This document shows positions 11,673-24,272 of a stretch of 64,000 nucleotides of DNA, one piece after another. The DNA is from Parascedosporium putredinis. Lineage: Eukaryota > Ascomycota > Sordariomycetes > Microascales > Microascaceae. The position numbers and the translations under genes were made by a program. The DNA lies in the NCBI GenBank assembly GCA_949357655.1, contig CASHTG010000011.1, positions 248,001 to 312,000 of the forward strand, given 5' to 3'. The number at the start of each line of letters is the position of its first letter. Position 1 is the first letter of the stretch. The notes beneath the pieces were generated by a model. The model had not been told where the DNA came from and made no database searches. It saw only the letters and a list, made by a program, of their open reading frames with translations.

Positions 11673-14600
11673 AAAAGCCTGGTGTTATCGGGCCATCGCG
11701 ACAAGGTTGGGCTGATCGTCCCCCTCCTCCCCGCCCTGTTATCGTATAGATCATTTACACAGGTTGGGTTGACAGGACGAGTGGTATCTCCCACAGCTTT
11801 TCGTTCGATGGCCAACCTAATATGACATCATCTGCTCAAGTCCTATAGTGTACATGCAACATTAGCAGGCGGCTCAAATATTTTGGACGAGGATAGATGC
11901 AGACCAATAGTATTAGTCGAGCGCGTCTGAAAATCTCAATCGATTGCTATTTTGTCTTCGCGTCCATACACTACATGTGGTCAGCGCGCCATGTTCACTA
12001 TGATGGGTGCCTGCCCGACAGCGGAGAGGCCTGGTCGGGTCCCCAGGCTTGAAGTTTGACCTTTCCCCTAGTCTTCTTTTCCCCGCCTTCACAGGGATCT
12101 CCTTCCATCAGTCGTATGGCAGGTGTACGAAGAATTTTCATGTGTGTGCGTGCCACTTTGGCATGGGGCGGAAATTGACTATCGGCGCGGAGCTTACCCG
12201 AGCGCTTCCTTGTTGCCCGGGACCTTCTGCCTTGACCGGGCAAGTCAGGGCCCCGTTGAACAGCTGTACGACCCAACCAAACAAGTCATGGTCAATCGCA
12301 AGACAATATGGTTGTCTCAGCTCCCTATGTCAGCCGAATCATCCACCGAGCAAGGGCCCTTCGATCCTTCCTTTCCCATGAGGCTTGGGTTGTCGGGTTG
12401 ATATTATTAAGATCAACATGCGTCGTCGTGTTTGATATCAGGCCTCACCCTACTAGAGAAGCAGGATGCCACCGTGATGTCCTCGCATCTTGATTCCATC
12501 AGATTTCGACCTACCCAGGTAGCGCCTTAGTGTCTTGAGCCCGCACGATATTGTTGAGAAGAGGACATGAAGAAACACTGCTAGCTTAGCGAATATCTGT
12601 GCTCCGATCATCCCCTGCTAGGACCCCCTGCTGTTCCCCTATTTTTCATACATCTGCCGTTCAATGAAGTACATGTACATTACATGCAGCTTTCTGAATG
12701 TTCTTTTCTTTTCTCATTCTTTGTTTCTTTTGCTCGAGAAGTGTATCGGAGTAGCAACGGTCCTCCGTGCTTGGTGGTCTGCCCGTCACTCGTTCCACTG
12801 GCACTTGAGATTGGAATCTATGTCGCTTACCGATAGCGGAGGATGAGTGTGAATTAATGATGTATCATATAACTTGCTCGATGGTTGTTGAAACCTCACT
12901 TGTTGTGTGCAATGAAACGAAGCGGGAGGGCACCCTACACATGTAGTGTCACACTCAAGAGCGACACGAAGAGACACAAGAAGGAAGCAAACATGGGTGC
13001 GATTCAATCAAAGCAAGCGCAACTGGAATGTCGGAACAGGCTTCAGCTGCATTTGCCAACCCTTACGCGAACTTGCTTCAAGGATTCTATGGGCGATTGG
13101 TAGATTTGAAGCTTGTAATGGTGTGGAATTTGCAGAGAAAGTGGTCACTTGCTGCAGGGAAGCGTTTGAAAAACGATGTATTGAAAAGTACATGTATGAT
13201 CCGAGGAAGAACTACGGAAATGGTTGGCTGCAAAGGCAGACTTTTTCTATGCTCTTCCACAGCAAATGTGACAGGATGGAATGTTGAAGCCAAAATGGGC
13301 TCAGCGTCTTCTGGCATCCATCCAACAAGTTCTGGTGTTCTGGCGCAATAAATCCCCCAACGTGTCCTGGCCATTTACGAGTGCCAGTTTCAACCAGGGT
13401 ACTCCTGGCCCCGGTCCGCTCTCTCAGTGCCTGTTGCCCCGAAAAGGCAGGCCAGCCTGCTGTGGTGCTGGATGTACGGCCAACTCATGACAACGCCACC
13501 AATTATTAGGGGATCGATGCGCCTCGGGGCTTTTCGTTCTTCATCCCCACGTTACCGACGGATTGGACTGGGTCTGGCCAGGGTAGAGCGAAGGCGGTAT
13601 ACAAGTAGCTATCGCAGCAATTGTGGATCTCATGTACTGCATACATGTAGTCCACGTGAATACAATGGATCCATTGTACTTCGTACGTTGGTTGTATATA
13701 AAGGGAAAGAAAAGTTCGAGAATATTAAATAACAATGAGGGGTCTTCCGGTAATCGACATTGATTTCCCGTTTTCATCCTCCTCCAATCTGACATGACTG
13801 GAGGGCTCGAGTACTATGACATGCATAACTGTACCATGCTCCGGTCAACCCCTCAGGTTCCCCCGGTATCTCGCAGGATATGTAGGGCTCGGGCCGCGGA
13901 ATTCACGTTCGATGAAATCCAAAAGTCTTTCTCGATGTCATGGTGTCAGTTTCTGCTTTGATCGTGAATGTGTCGGGCTCGATAGGATGGGAGCCCACCC
14001 CTCTCGCGCTGAGTCGCAGTCGGTCGCTTCACGACTCTCATAGCGCGGTAGGGCAAGGCGAGAAGTGGCAAAGGGTCGAGCCTGATGTGCAACCTTGGTC
14101 ATGCCAACAACAAGAGCTCCGCAACCCCGATTCCATGCAGATTGACGTTGCGTGGTCCCTTCCGCCATGGCAAAACTCGACTGCCCATCGTGGATCCCAA
14201 TCCAGCACCAGTCCAACGTCGCCTAAATTTCCAATCGGGCTCAGATTGCGTGAGCAGCTTCCCAAGCTTGTAGAAGAAGGCGAGCCAGGCTATCATGGTT
14301 AAAGAGTCTTGGATTTCATGATGATGCATGGTACATGTACCTCCAATGGGATCAATCAGTGTAAATGGAAACCGGTGTCCTATGCATCAGTGACATTCCA
14401 GTACCACCACACGATTCCCGGGCCAGAAAAGTTTTTGTCCACTGAATCCAAAATGTAAATCTGATACCTGAAGAGATGTCTTGCATATCTCGAGTCCTAG
14501 ATATGACGAGTATGTACCTCGGTAGTACAACAAGGTACTAAGCGCAAGACACGCGATCGGCTCTTTTCTCCTCTACTTATTCTGACGGGTTATATTCAAT

Positions 14601-15058
14601 GATTGTCTTCACGCTCATTCTCAAGGCCGGGAGGGCATACAGGGCAGACACATCATCAATACCGTTCCTCATATAGGTTGGATTCCGCTGCCATGTCCAT
14701 GATTCACTTTTATAGAATCGTGTTGAAGTGATTGGCAATGCCGTCACTACTCGTAGTGTGCATGTATTAAGAACATCTAGAACGAGGACGTATGTCGCTT
14801 CTTCCGACTTTCACGATACCCTTCCTCGTGGCAGTTTGACCTCTGAAATGGGCCCGGTGGCTAGTTTCGGCAGGCAGAACGGCACTGCATGACAAAAGAA
14901 ATGACGATTCCTCCATTCCCCTAGTGCCCAAGCTAGTCAGGCTGCCCAGGGAACCTGTAGCAATGCAGCCGAACCTGCAAAATTTTGACGAGTGGCGTTA
15001 GGCCAACACGGGTTGCGGCTATTGATGATTCCCCGATAGCCAGAGGTCTCCAAATCTA
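11673..15058. other. Gene-poor 3.4 kb
   Basis: Short open frames on both strands (for example near 12.9-13.4 kb and 13.9-14.3 kb) overlap each other and show no family motif. The region contains four TACATGTA palindromes (12670, 13189, 13642, 14332) and TACTTCGTAC-type sequences. No RNA gene was recognised. Confidence 0.5.
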
Positions 15059-18000
15059 CTCCTCTTGGGCGACGAGCGCGTTGGGCGCTCCAACCTCCAC
15101 GAGGCGACCCTGGTCCAACACGGCAACCGTGTCGAAAAAGTCCCTCACGATTTCGAGCCGGTGCGATATCATGACAATCGTGTACGCCTCGAACTCGCGC
15201 TTGATGACCTCCTGCATCAACCTGTCCGTCTTCTTATCGACGCTCGAGCTGACCTCGTCCAGGAGAAGGACGCCTCCGCGCACGCCGCGGCCCTCTCTCA
15301 CTCTCTTGCGCAAGACGGCGCGAGCCAGGCTAAAGAGCTGCTTTTGCCCGCTGCTCAGCGACTCGGCCTTCATCTCGCCGCCGAGCCCCTCTTCGCTCAT
15401 GCCGCTGACAAAGGCCTCGAGCTGCACGGCGCGGAGGACGTCTAGGCGCTCTTCGTCGGATGCCGCGGCGTTGGCCGGGTCCAGGTTGGCGCGGATCGTG
15501 TTGCCGCCGGGGAGGAAGACGGGGTCCTGGGGGACGGCGATGAGGCGCTGCCGTAGGAGGGGCGGGAAACGCGGTGGAGGGGATTTGGTCGATGATGATG
15601 TTTTGGGCGCACTCGGGGAGGGGATCGAGGAGGCGAAGGAGGACGAGGAAAAAGGTTGATTTTCCGCTGGATGGGTAAAAAGGATGAAATGGTTAGCGAT
15701 TATGGCTCTCCTCGCTGGGTCGGGTGGAAGAGAGAACGATTATGTGGCTCATAAAGCCCCAGGCCTTCAATGTTTCTTGTTCAAAAACTTACCTTCCTGT
15801 ACGCCCGCAAATGGCAATCTTCTCTCCAGGTTGAATTGAAATCGTGATCTCTGATAGTGCGAGAGCAGGCTCCTCCTCGCTGTGCTTTTCCGACATGGGC
15901 GTAAGACCATCTTGGGGCTTAGGGCTATTCATGGTTCGCAAATGTTAGAGGATGATCGGACTGGACATCTATAGCGGCCCGAGTTTGGAGAGCACGACAC
16001 TTACCCATAAGAGGCAGACACGTCATTAATTTCAATGTGGCCTCTGGAGGGCCATTCTTCGGGAAGCTCGATATCTTCGCCAAGGAGGTCCTCGGGCTTG
16101 ACCGTGTCGCTAAAGGTCTTCAGCCTCGCTACAGCTCCGATGGAGGTTTCCAGACTCGTGTAAATAATGATCAAAAACGTGAGAACCTCGCCAAAGGTCA
16201 TGAGCACGATGAGCGAGGCGCCGGTGAAGGTGGCCGAGGCAGTTACTTGGGTCGCGAGGGATACCAGGAGAATGGCAATACCGGCGACAATCATCTGCAA
16301 GACAAAGGAGAGCCATTGCTGAATCATGACTAGCAGATACGCGGGCCGCTGAGACTCGTTCAGGAGATACTCGTTGCGGCGGACATTTTGGATGGTCCAC
16401 CCGAAGGCGCGAATTGTTGCGATTCCCTTGAGGGTGTCGATGAAATGGGAGCTATAGGCAAGGGTATTTATCAGTGTCTGTCCTCGACGAGACCAAGGAG
16501 GGAGGAACCCCGTCAGCAGAATTCGGGGACTTACTACAGAGGACTCTTCGCCTCGAGATCAAGGATTCTCATCTGCCGAGAGGTGCGAAGATAAAACTTT
16601 TGCAAAAAGTACAGTACTAGAATAAGAACGGGGTAGCCAGCAGCGAGATAGGGCGTAGCCACGGCAATGACTATGGCCGTGCCGATAACGCAAGCCGGCT
16701 CGGTACACATGTTGAGAAGCGCCATGGGGAGCTCGCCGTCGATGAGGGTCATGTCCTGGGAAAAGAGGTTGGTGACGACCCCGATGTCGGTATTGGTGAG
16801 GAAGGAGAGCGGGGCGGTGACGACGGTGCGCAGGGCATTGTTGTGCAGCCTGGTCCCGGATAGAGTGACGTGCGAGATGAGAATGGCGAGACCGATGGCG
16901 AGGATGCAGACGAGCTGGCTGCCGCGAAGTAAGGCGAAGATACCGGTGTAGAAGGCGCGGGAGCGGTCGAAGCGGTCCTCGGCCCAGTATCCGATCCAGA
17001 TGGTAGCGAAATCCTCGCCAAAGGCGAAGATGAGGCCTGAGAGGATGGCTACGACGATGTTGACCCAGCTCATGGCTTGGAAGTAGTGTCTGTATACTTT
17101 CCAATCGCCCATCTGACGGGCTTTGTTGAGGTCTTGTTCCAGGGCCTGTTCCTTGGCGGGGGTGGGGGCTTGTTTGTGAGCTCGGGTCTTAGGTGATGGC
17201 GGGCCCATGTCCGACGTGCTGTCCCTGATGTGGGTCCCCGACCTGTGGGAGGCCGAGTCCGAGTCCGAGAGTTGCACTCCGAGGTTACCGACGTACAACC
17301 CGTTGACCAGTAAATCCTCAAAGCGCCCTTCTTCAACAAGCGTGCCTTCGGGTCCTAGAGCAATGATGCGATCGGCGGTGGGCAAGTGGCGCACCGAGTG
17401 CGTGCAGAGGACAGTCGTCGCACCCCGCCGACGGAGCAACCCTCGGGGCCGAAAACGTGGTTGAAGACGTGGGTCTCCGTGTCGGCGTCAAGCCCGCTCA
17501 GGATATCGTCAAAGATGCCAAAGGGCGACTCAAGGTACAAGGCGCGGGCCAGGGACAAGCGCTGCTTCTGGCCGCCGCTCAGCATGATGCCGTTGGTGCC
17601 GACCTTGGTGTCGTGGCCGGCGGGCATGAGGGCGATGTCGGGACGGAGCATGGTGGCTTCGACGATGGCGTCGTACTTGTCCTGGTCGAACTCGCCGTGG
17701 CCGACGATGTTGTCCTTGAGGGTGGCGTTGAGGAGGAAGGGGACCTGGTCGCAGTAGGCGATGGCGTCGGGGCAGGCGTAGAGCTTGAGGTCGCCGGTGG
17801 AATGGGGTACTTCGCCGAGGAGGGCGAGGCAGAGGGTGGATTTGCCGGAGGCGACGGGGCCGACGACGATGGTGAGCTCGCCGGTGCGGATGGTGGTGGA
17901 GATGTTGCGGAGGGACATCTTGTCGGCGGTCCAGCCGAAGCTGCAGTTGGAGAGCTTGGCGGCCACCGTCGGTAGGTCGACGATGGAGGGGGTCGCGGTG

Positions 18001-20136
18001 GATCCTACGAGCGGCGGGGAAGAAGGGCCCCTCTCCGCCATTAATATTCGCGCCTTTTCGGTGCTGGCGGTGGGGTGGCTGCCGTCGCCTTCGACCGTAG
18101 ACGACTTTTCCGTCGGCTCCTTGGCCGAGGTTGCCGTGGATCCGGAGGTGAGCGCGAACTTGCGGTAGTCGACGCGCGGGTCTTGCTCGAGGAATTCCTG
18201 AATGCGCTCCATGCAGGCAAAGGCTGCTACGAGGCTAGGGAGGTACTGGAAGAGCAGGCCGAGGGGTCCCGCAACGAGGATGATGTAGGACATGGCGGCG
18301 TACATGGTGGTGGTGTCGAGCTCGCGCGAGGTGACGGCAAAGGTGAAGACGGGGGCCAGGGAACCGGGGGCGATGCCAAAGATGGCGCCGAAGATGGCGA
18401 GCATGCGCCACTGGTTTCCGGCGCCGATTTCCGCCGCGCGCAGGGACTTGATGAGGTCGTACACGTGGTCGGCGAGGCCGGCGATCTTGAGCCCCTTGAG
18501 GGAGGCCAGGGCGCTGGCGGTGAGGCCGACGCGGGTCTGGATTCGGGCCATCCATGCCTTTGGCGGCCGCCGGCGATGCCCGAGACCCAGGCGATGCCGC
18601 AGGCGCAGACGGCGATGGTGACGATGGGGGCGACGAAGGCGGCGCCGATCTGGCGGTACAGGAGCCAGGAGCCGATGGCGATCTCGACGACGGAGCCCCA
18701 GACGTCGTGGATGGCCTGAAACCCCTTGATGATGCGGTCAATGTCGGTGCTCATGAGGGTGACGGCGGCGGCGTCGCCGGCGATGGCGGTGGCCTTGGAC
18801 TCGACAGTCTTGTCGTAGATGGCGGACACGAGGCAGGCGCGGACCATGTAGAGGACGCGGTGGCGGTAGTAGTGGAAGAAGCCGGTGGTGATGGCGACGC
18901 CGGTGTAGACGAGGACGGCGGCGCCGATGAGCCCGAAGCCGATGCTGCGGTGCTGGCGGGTCTCCTCCGGGCCGCCGCCGTCGGCCGCGGGGCTCTGGAG
19001 GTGGTCAAGCAGGCGCTCGATGAAGAGGGGCTGGGCGAACTTGAAGCCGATGAGGGCGAGGCGCGGGGCGACGGGGAGGAGCCAGGGGACGAGGAGGGCG
19101 CGGCAGACGGCTTTGAAGAGGCCGAATTTCTTGCCGTGGAAGCCGTGGGTGCGGATGCGTTCCTGGAGGGCGGGGTAGACGGCGCGGGCGGCCATGGTGG
19201 AGTCGAGGGGTAGAGGTCGCGGAGGGTGAGGATGGAGCCGTAGCCGCGCAGGAAGAGGCGGTTGAGCCAGGCAAAGGCGCCGAGGCCGAAGAGGCCGTTC
19301 ATCTCCTCGGGGCTGTGGAGGGCGGCGTTCCAGCTGAGCCATCGCCGCTTGGTCTGGGCTTCGAGGAAGAGGATGAAGGCCTTGAGGGCGATGGAGGAGG
19401 TGAGTAGGCGGGTGAGCACGAAGCCGCGGGAGGCGTGGTCGTCGCGGGCGACGAGCCAAGAGGTGCGGACGCGGGCGATGTCGAAGAGGAGGGTGAGGAA
19501 GACGTAGGCGGCGAGGAGCATGGAGGGCCGCGGGGAGCGGGAGTGTTCGGCGTAGGAGAGGGGAGGAGGGCGAGGCTGGCGAGGAGGGAGAGGGTGGCGG
19601 CGGCGATGGAGAGGGCGCGGTTGCCGTCGTGGTTGGAGGGGAGAGGCCGACGAGGATGAGGATGGCGAGTTGGAGAGTGGCGTAGATGGTGACGAGGGCC
19701 TTTAGGGACAGGGGAATTTCACGAATTAATGACTTGCACGTTCACAGTGACGCGCGACTTTTTTCCTCCTGAAGCTTTTAAACGCGTGCTCTCCTCCACA
19801 CCCCGGGCATTTCTTTACAACATTTGATCGTTTTTTTTTTTTTTTTTCATCTCTTGTAATTGATTTACGGCTCTTTGGACAGCATCACCCAATTCAGATC
19901 TGCGACGTCGATGTACTTACCAGTTTTATGTTTTGGAAAAGTCGGCCCCCGACGATGCGCGGTCGCGGGAGGAGGTACGCCAGGCGCGCGGCGCATAGCG
20001 GGATGAAGACGGTGGCGGGCAAAATAGAGAGGAACAGCTTCTCAAAGGCAAGAGTAAAGTCAAAGTCTCCCCGGCACCCCAAGACATTGGGCCCGAGGGA
20101 GTGGTCGTTCAGGCATTCCGAGCCCGAGGACGACAT
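15059..20136 (-). CDS. Full-length ABCC (MRP-type) multidrug transporter, several apparent frameshifts
   Basis: A plasma or vacuolar membrane exporter of about 1,500 residues. It opens with an extra N-terminal membrane block (MSSSGSECLNDHSLG..LFLSILPATVFIPLC; intron after NIKL, about 19919-19710), continued by ALVTIYATLQLAILILV. TMD1 follows (RIIKGFQAIHDVWGSVVEIAIGS in part), then NBD1 with Walker A GPVASGKST, signature LSGGQKQRLSLARALY, Walker B FGIFDDILSGLD (Asp in place of the usual catalytic Glu, as in many ABCC NBD1) and CTHSVRHLP. TMD2 follows, then NBD2 with GRTG(R)SGKST, LSSGQKQLFSLARAVL, LLLDEVSSSVD and the H-loop ISHRLE. Introns lie near 16538-16450, 16005-15930 and 15795-15670. Seven one-base frame breaks sit in homopolymers at 15559, 15579, 17440, 18559, 19207, 19560 and 19638 (plus strand). 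Export of a toxic metabolite made by the left-hand genes is possible but unproven. Confidence 0.88.
19829..19848. repeat. Poly-T tract within ABC transporter intron 1
   Basis: About 18-20 consecutive T on the plus strand (poly-A on the gene strand), inside the inferred first intron. The exact run length is unreliable given the run-length problems elsewhere. Confidence 0.7.
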
Positions 20137-22144
20137 GGCGGGCGTATGTTTGACGTCGGTGTTCCGTTTCCACCTCGACGGGATGCGAGCGAGGCCAATT
20201 GAAAATAAGTCACACTCCAAAGGAGGAAGGAAAATAAAAGAGGGAAGGACAAAGAAAGAAAAATAAAATAAAAATAGAGAAATATACCGTCGCGATCACG
20301 CGGCTGCCGAAAAAGATGGCAAGTGAAACCAAGGCTTCTTGGCATATTCCCGGGATCATGGAATCGGGGAGCTATTGTACCCGGGTGTTAAACTGGTGCC
20401 TAAACGCTGAGGAGGCCAGTCATTCTCTATGTTTCTTTTCATCCAGCAAAATCTTCTTGGTCTTTTTTTCCCGGATGATAAAAGCAGGGGTGGGTTATCA
20501 TCTCCAATCCGTCCACGACTCGACGCATCCGGGAGCGAATGGGAGCGCGAGCTAAGCACCTGAGTCGCTCTTTTGGGCCGCTTCGGAGCCGGAAAGGATC
20601 CGTCTAGGCCCCATGCTCATGCCGCCATGTTCTCCTGGTGGTTGCAACGGAACTTTTGTCCAAAGGCACCATCCCATCCTCCCCCGAATCACCAAGCATT
20701 GCCAAGATGGGGTTGGAGCGATGAGTGGCGAGTGGGGTGATAGCGCAATGCTGAACATCTTTCAATGTTGACACCAACGAGCGCGGCGCGATAAAGCTGT
20801 TGCCTTTCGTCGCTAGCATTGAACTATTCCTCTCCCCTCGAGCTGCTGCCATCCCAAAAGATGGTAGGTTCGTAATTCTCGCTTTCTATACGTCATACTC
20901 GCTAAGATTTCTTTCTCCTTTTTAAAGAAGATACAATCTCCTTCTGCAATGCCAATTCAAGATGTCTTACAGCTCGTACATATAGGAGAGACCTCGCCCA
21001 CAGTAGTGGCCCGGGCTGCAGTGAAACACCCAGGCAGGGCGTTGAGGTCTTTGAAGCTGGAGGCATTGATGCTCAGCACGTTAACAGAATTGAAGACACT
21101 AAAACCGCCAGGACGCCTGCCACCAGCCCGATCACAAACAGGGCCCGAGACCCAATCTCTAGATCAATACTAATGAGTGGATCCTTATCGTTTTTATTGT
21201 AACGGCTGCCGTCATGTAAAATAAGGAGGTTATCGATCAAGGAGTCTAAAAGTCCAACCACCATCCTCTCCTGCCCCTCCCCTCCCCCTTCTCTACATCA
21301 TATACGACTAGTCTGTCGATACTGAATTTCAAGTTTTCATTTCATTATTTTCTCTGACTTCGACCCTTATTACTTTTTTTTTTTTTTTTTTTGACCGCTA
21401 CTCGATCTCGGATCCCCGACTAAGTCATGATGACCTCATCGCCAGCTTCTTCTTTTAGCGAGAACATTTTCCCACTGAAGGAGCGGGTGTGATAATGCAT
21501 GTGATTTCGAGTTTGAAAAGACGCTCGTCTATTGGGATTTTTGCCCCCACTAGCCTAATCCTCCCGCTCTAGAGCATTCAAAAAGACCTTGCAAGTCGCG
21601 TTCTGTCGTAAAGGATCAGTCACGATACGAAGGGTTTGCGTTATCACCTCCGCTCAAGGAGCGAATCGGGACAGACAGCTGTCGCGGAAGAATAAAACTC
21701 TTTTTTTTTGTTCAAAGAGCAGTGTCGGCCGGGGAATGCTCGATTGCGGTTTGATTGAGGGAGACTCGGGGCCAGGCATTGCTTTTTCATCTCCTCGGAG
21801 AGTTCCATTCACGACTGAGAACGAAATCCAAGGGGAAAGGCCCTGAGAATGAACATTAAATTCAAAGATGATGTTTTCGCTGCTCAGACAAGTAGTGGAC
21901 GCGTCCAGCCTGGGGATCGGCGATTTGCTCGGGTGGCGCCGAATGCCTGTGCCAAGCATGTCATTGTCGTTGCGGGGAAAAGCTTAGGGAATTTGGGTTG
22001 GTCACTCTAATCACCACCCCTGACTCCTCGTTGATCAAAAACATGAAGAAAAAGGTGGCGCAAGGCAAGCGAGGAGCCGCCGATCAGCACCTTTGCCTCT
22101 ACCACGTACAATTGAGCACCTTCCTTATCATCGTGAGTGCATAT
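20137..22144. other. Intergenic 2 kb
   Basis: The upstream region of the ABC transporter and the 3' flank of the secreted hydrolase. It includes a T tract of about 18-20 bases near 21366-21391. A 63-codon minus frame at 21073-21264 has one hydrophobic segment (ALFVIGLVAGVLAVLV) but no other support. Confidence 0.45.
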
Positions 22145-23252
22145 TTATGCGTCCCAGCTTTCAACCTCGATGGCGTCAAGCATATCGTGAACAACCTCCC
22201 AGCCATCAGCCTCTGCCGTCTCGGTGCCGCTGCCGGTGAAGAAGCCGGCGGCTTCGGCGTCCCCGCGCAAGATCCATCGCGCCCAGTGCGACGCTGCGAC
22301 GCCGAACTTGCCTCCATTAGCAGCCGCGTAGGTGCCCATGTGTCCGACGGCAAGGTTTCCCTTCCACTTGGGCGTGTCCGCCGGAAGATTCACGTAGTCT
22401 CGTTCTCCCTACACAGACGACGATATTATTAGCCAATCACAACAACCCGAAATTCACTCCTCCTTCATATTCCCCTTCCTTGAGGCTTAACCTACGTTAG
22501 CATAGGCAATGTCGGAGGGTCCGCCAAGGAAGTAAAAGATGGGCTTGTCGATCGTCGTCGGCAACGGGTCGTTGGCGTTAATCATGCCCGAGTTAAAGAT
22601 GCCGATCGCCGTCACTCGCTCGTCGTCCGACACCGAGTACGCCTGCACTCCGCCGCAGCTCTGCCCGGCCGCGGCCAACCTTGACGCGTCCACGTTGACA
22701 TATGCGCCGGATCCGGCTTCGGCCGTGACCCAGTCAATCGCCGCCAAGTGCAGAGAGGAATCGGGGTTTTGGGTCTCCGCGATGCCGTTGGGGTTATCGC
22801 TGCCGTCGGGAGTGCCGTTGGCGATGATGAAAACGCCCTGCGAGGCGACTTCGATGAGGAACTGCTCGAAGCGGAGCGCGTCGTAGGAGCAGCCTGTCTG
22901 ACCCCACACTATGACGGGGAGCTTGAGATTTGCGGGAGGGTCGACCGGGGCGAAGATGGTGTGGTTGGTGAGCGGAAAGTCGGTCGTCCATGACTAGAGC
23001 CACGAAGTAGCTGTGTTAGCGCCTTGACACTAGTTTAAATCCACATTGCGCATGTCGCAATGGTCAGGATGAACACCTACAGCTGGGTAGGGTCCGGTTC
23101 CGCCGGGCTATCCACACTCTGATTTTAGTATCGACTGAACGAGTTAGAGAACTTGCGATGATACCCACCTGTCCTGTTTGCACCGGCCGGGTCTGAGCCG
23201 CGCATAGCGGCAGGATGCCGACAAGGCCGGAAAGGGCAATGATCTTGAACAT
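22145..23252 (-). CDS. Secreted alpha/beta hydrolase (esterase-like)
   Basis: It starts with a signal peptide (MFKIIALSGLVGILPLCAAQ) and, after two short introns (about 23169-23110 and 23085-22993), reads TTDFPLTNHTIFAPVDPP..KLPVIVWGQTGCSYDALRFEQFL. This is a typical alpha/beta-hydrolase start in which the loop holding the oxyanion hole follows VIVWGQ. The nucleophile elbow is GQSCGG, so the residue in the usual Ser position is Ser within Q-S-C. Later motifs are FYFLGGPSDIAYAN, an intron (about 22496-22409), then LPADTPKWKGNLAVGHMGTYAAANGG, whose His is the likely catalytic one, and WARWILRGD. The length is about 300 residues. The family resembles chlorophyllase-type or polyester-hydrolase-type secreted fungal proteins; the substrate is unknown. 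No frameshift is needed in this gene. Confidence 0.75.
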
Positions 23253-24272
23253 GGCGGAGTGTGTTTTGGATGTCAGGCAGCGTTATCTTGGGGAAGAAGG
23301 GCAGAGCACTGTTCGTCAACGAAAAGTCACAGACAATATTTCTCACATAATCCGGGCGTCGCGCTCATATATGTATTCTCCATGGTTCGCTTTAGATTAT
23401 ATCTGGTTCGGTTCATCCGGCGACATGCAACGTGCCCCTCTCCAAGCTTAAAATCACACTTCACCATGCTAGGCATTGAGCGTCCCTTTCAATTCCCGAT
23501 TTCACGATCCGAAATATTAGACCCTGGGATGAATCCGGAAATCAACCTTACAGAGGTGGACGAAAAGCGCGGAAACGCGTACCCCAATATATAATATCCC
23601 ACCTTATTCGCTTTATCCGGGTCCCCGGGTTGGCCCCGGCGCCCGCTTCGAGCATCGCTTGCGAGGAAGCGCAACGTGAGCAAGTGGGGAAATGGGGAAA
23701 TTGTTAACATGGAACCGGGAGACGTTGTGGGGAAATTCACGTTCTTCTAGATATGAGCGACGATGGAGGTGAAAGATTTCCTGGGCGTTGCTACGAGCCA
23801 CAGACTTGTACGTGGTGCATCCCAACGGGATGGTCCGCATAAAAGACCAATCTACCCTGACCAATTATTTTTGTAATCTATTCAGAGCCCGAGATCCGAG
23901 TTCTTCGATACATTAAAAGGTGGTGGGGAAATAGAATTGGTGAGTACAACGCATCGCGGATGGATAGCCAAACGCTCGCTTACGGACGTATCTTGCCTGT
24001 AGCGCAGGAAATCTTTGCCAGGTGTAGGTTTGATACATCGACCAAATTCATTTAGGCACAGAATGACGTTTTATCGCTTCAATGTTCAGTCTGGGCGCGC
24101 GTGTTGGATGAAGTGAGGCCGCGTCGGACATGGCGACCCGGCGGACGATTCTACTCTTCATCGGAACTGCTCCGCTCTGACCAGTCGGAACTATCACTGC
24201 CGGTCGGAAACGTTGCCCAATTGTCGGAAAGAAGGTGTTCGATGGTATCACCCACAGGGTCCAACACCGTTC
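23253..24272. other. Intergenic 1 kb
   Basis: The promoter side of the secreted hydrolase and the 3' flank of the F-box gene. No coding frame or RNA was recognised. Confidence 0.5.

Noticed and set aside
13938..14302. Overlapping frames on both strands near 14 kb
   Set aside because: Both have similar length and no family features, so neither can be preferred.
17457..19213. Long open frames on the plus strand opposite the ABC transporter
   Set aside because: They are mirror frames caused by high GC at third positions of the real gene; their proteins are Gly/Asp/Ala-rich with no motif.
1..20136. Complete biosynthetic gene cluster
   Set aside because: No backbone synthase, no pathway-specific zinc-cluster regulator, and unrelated NLR and transposon sequence in between.
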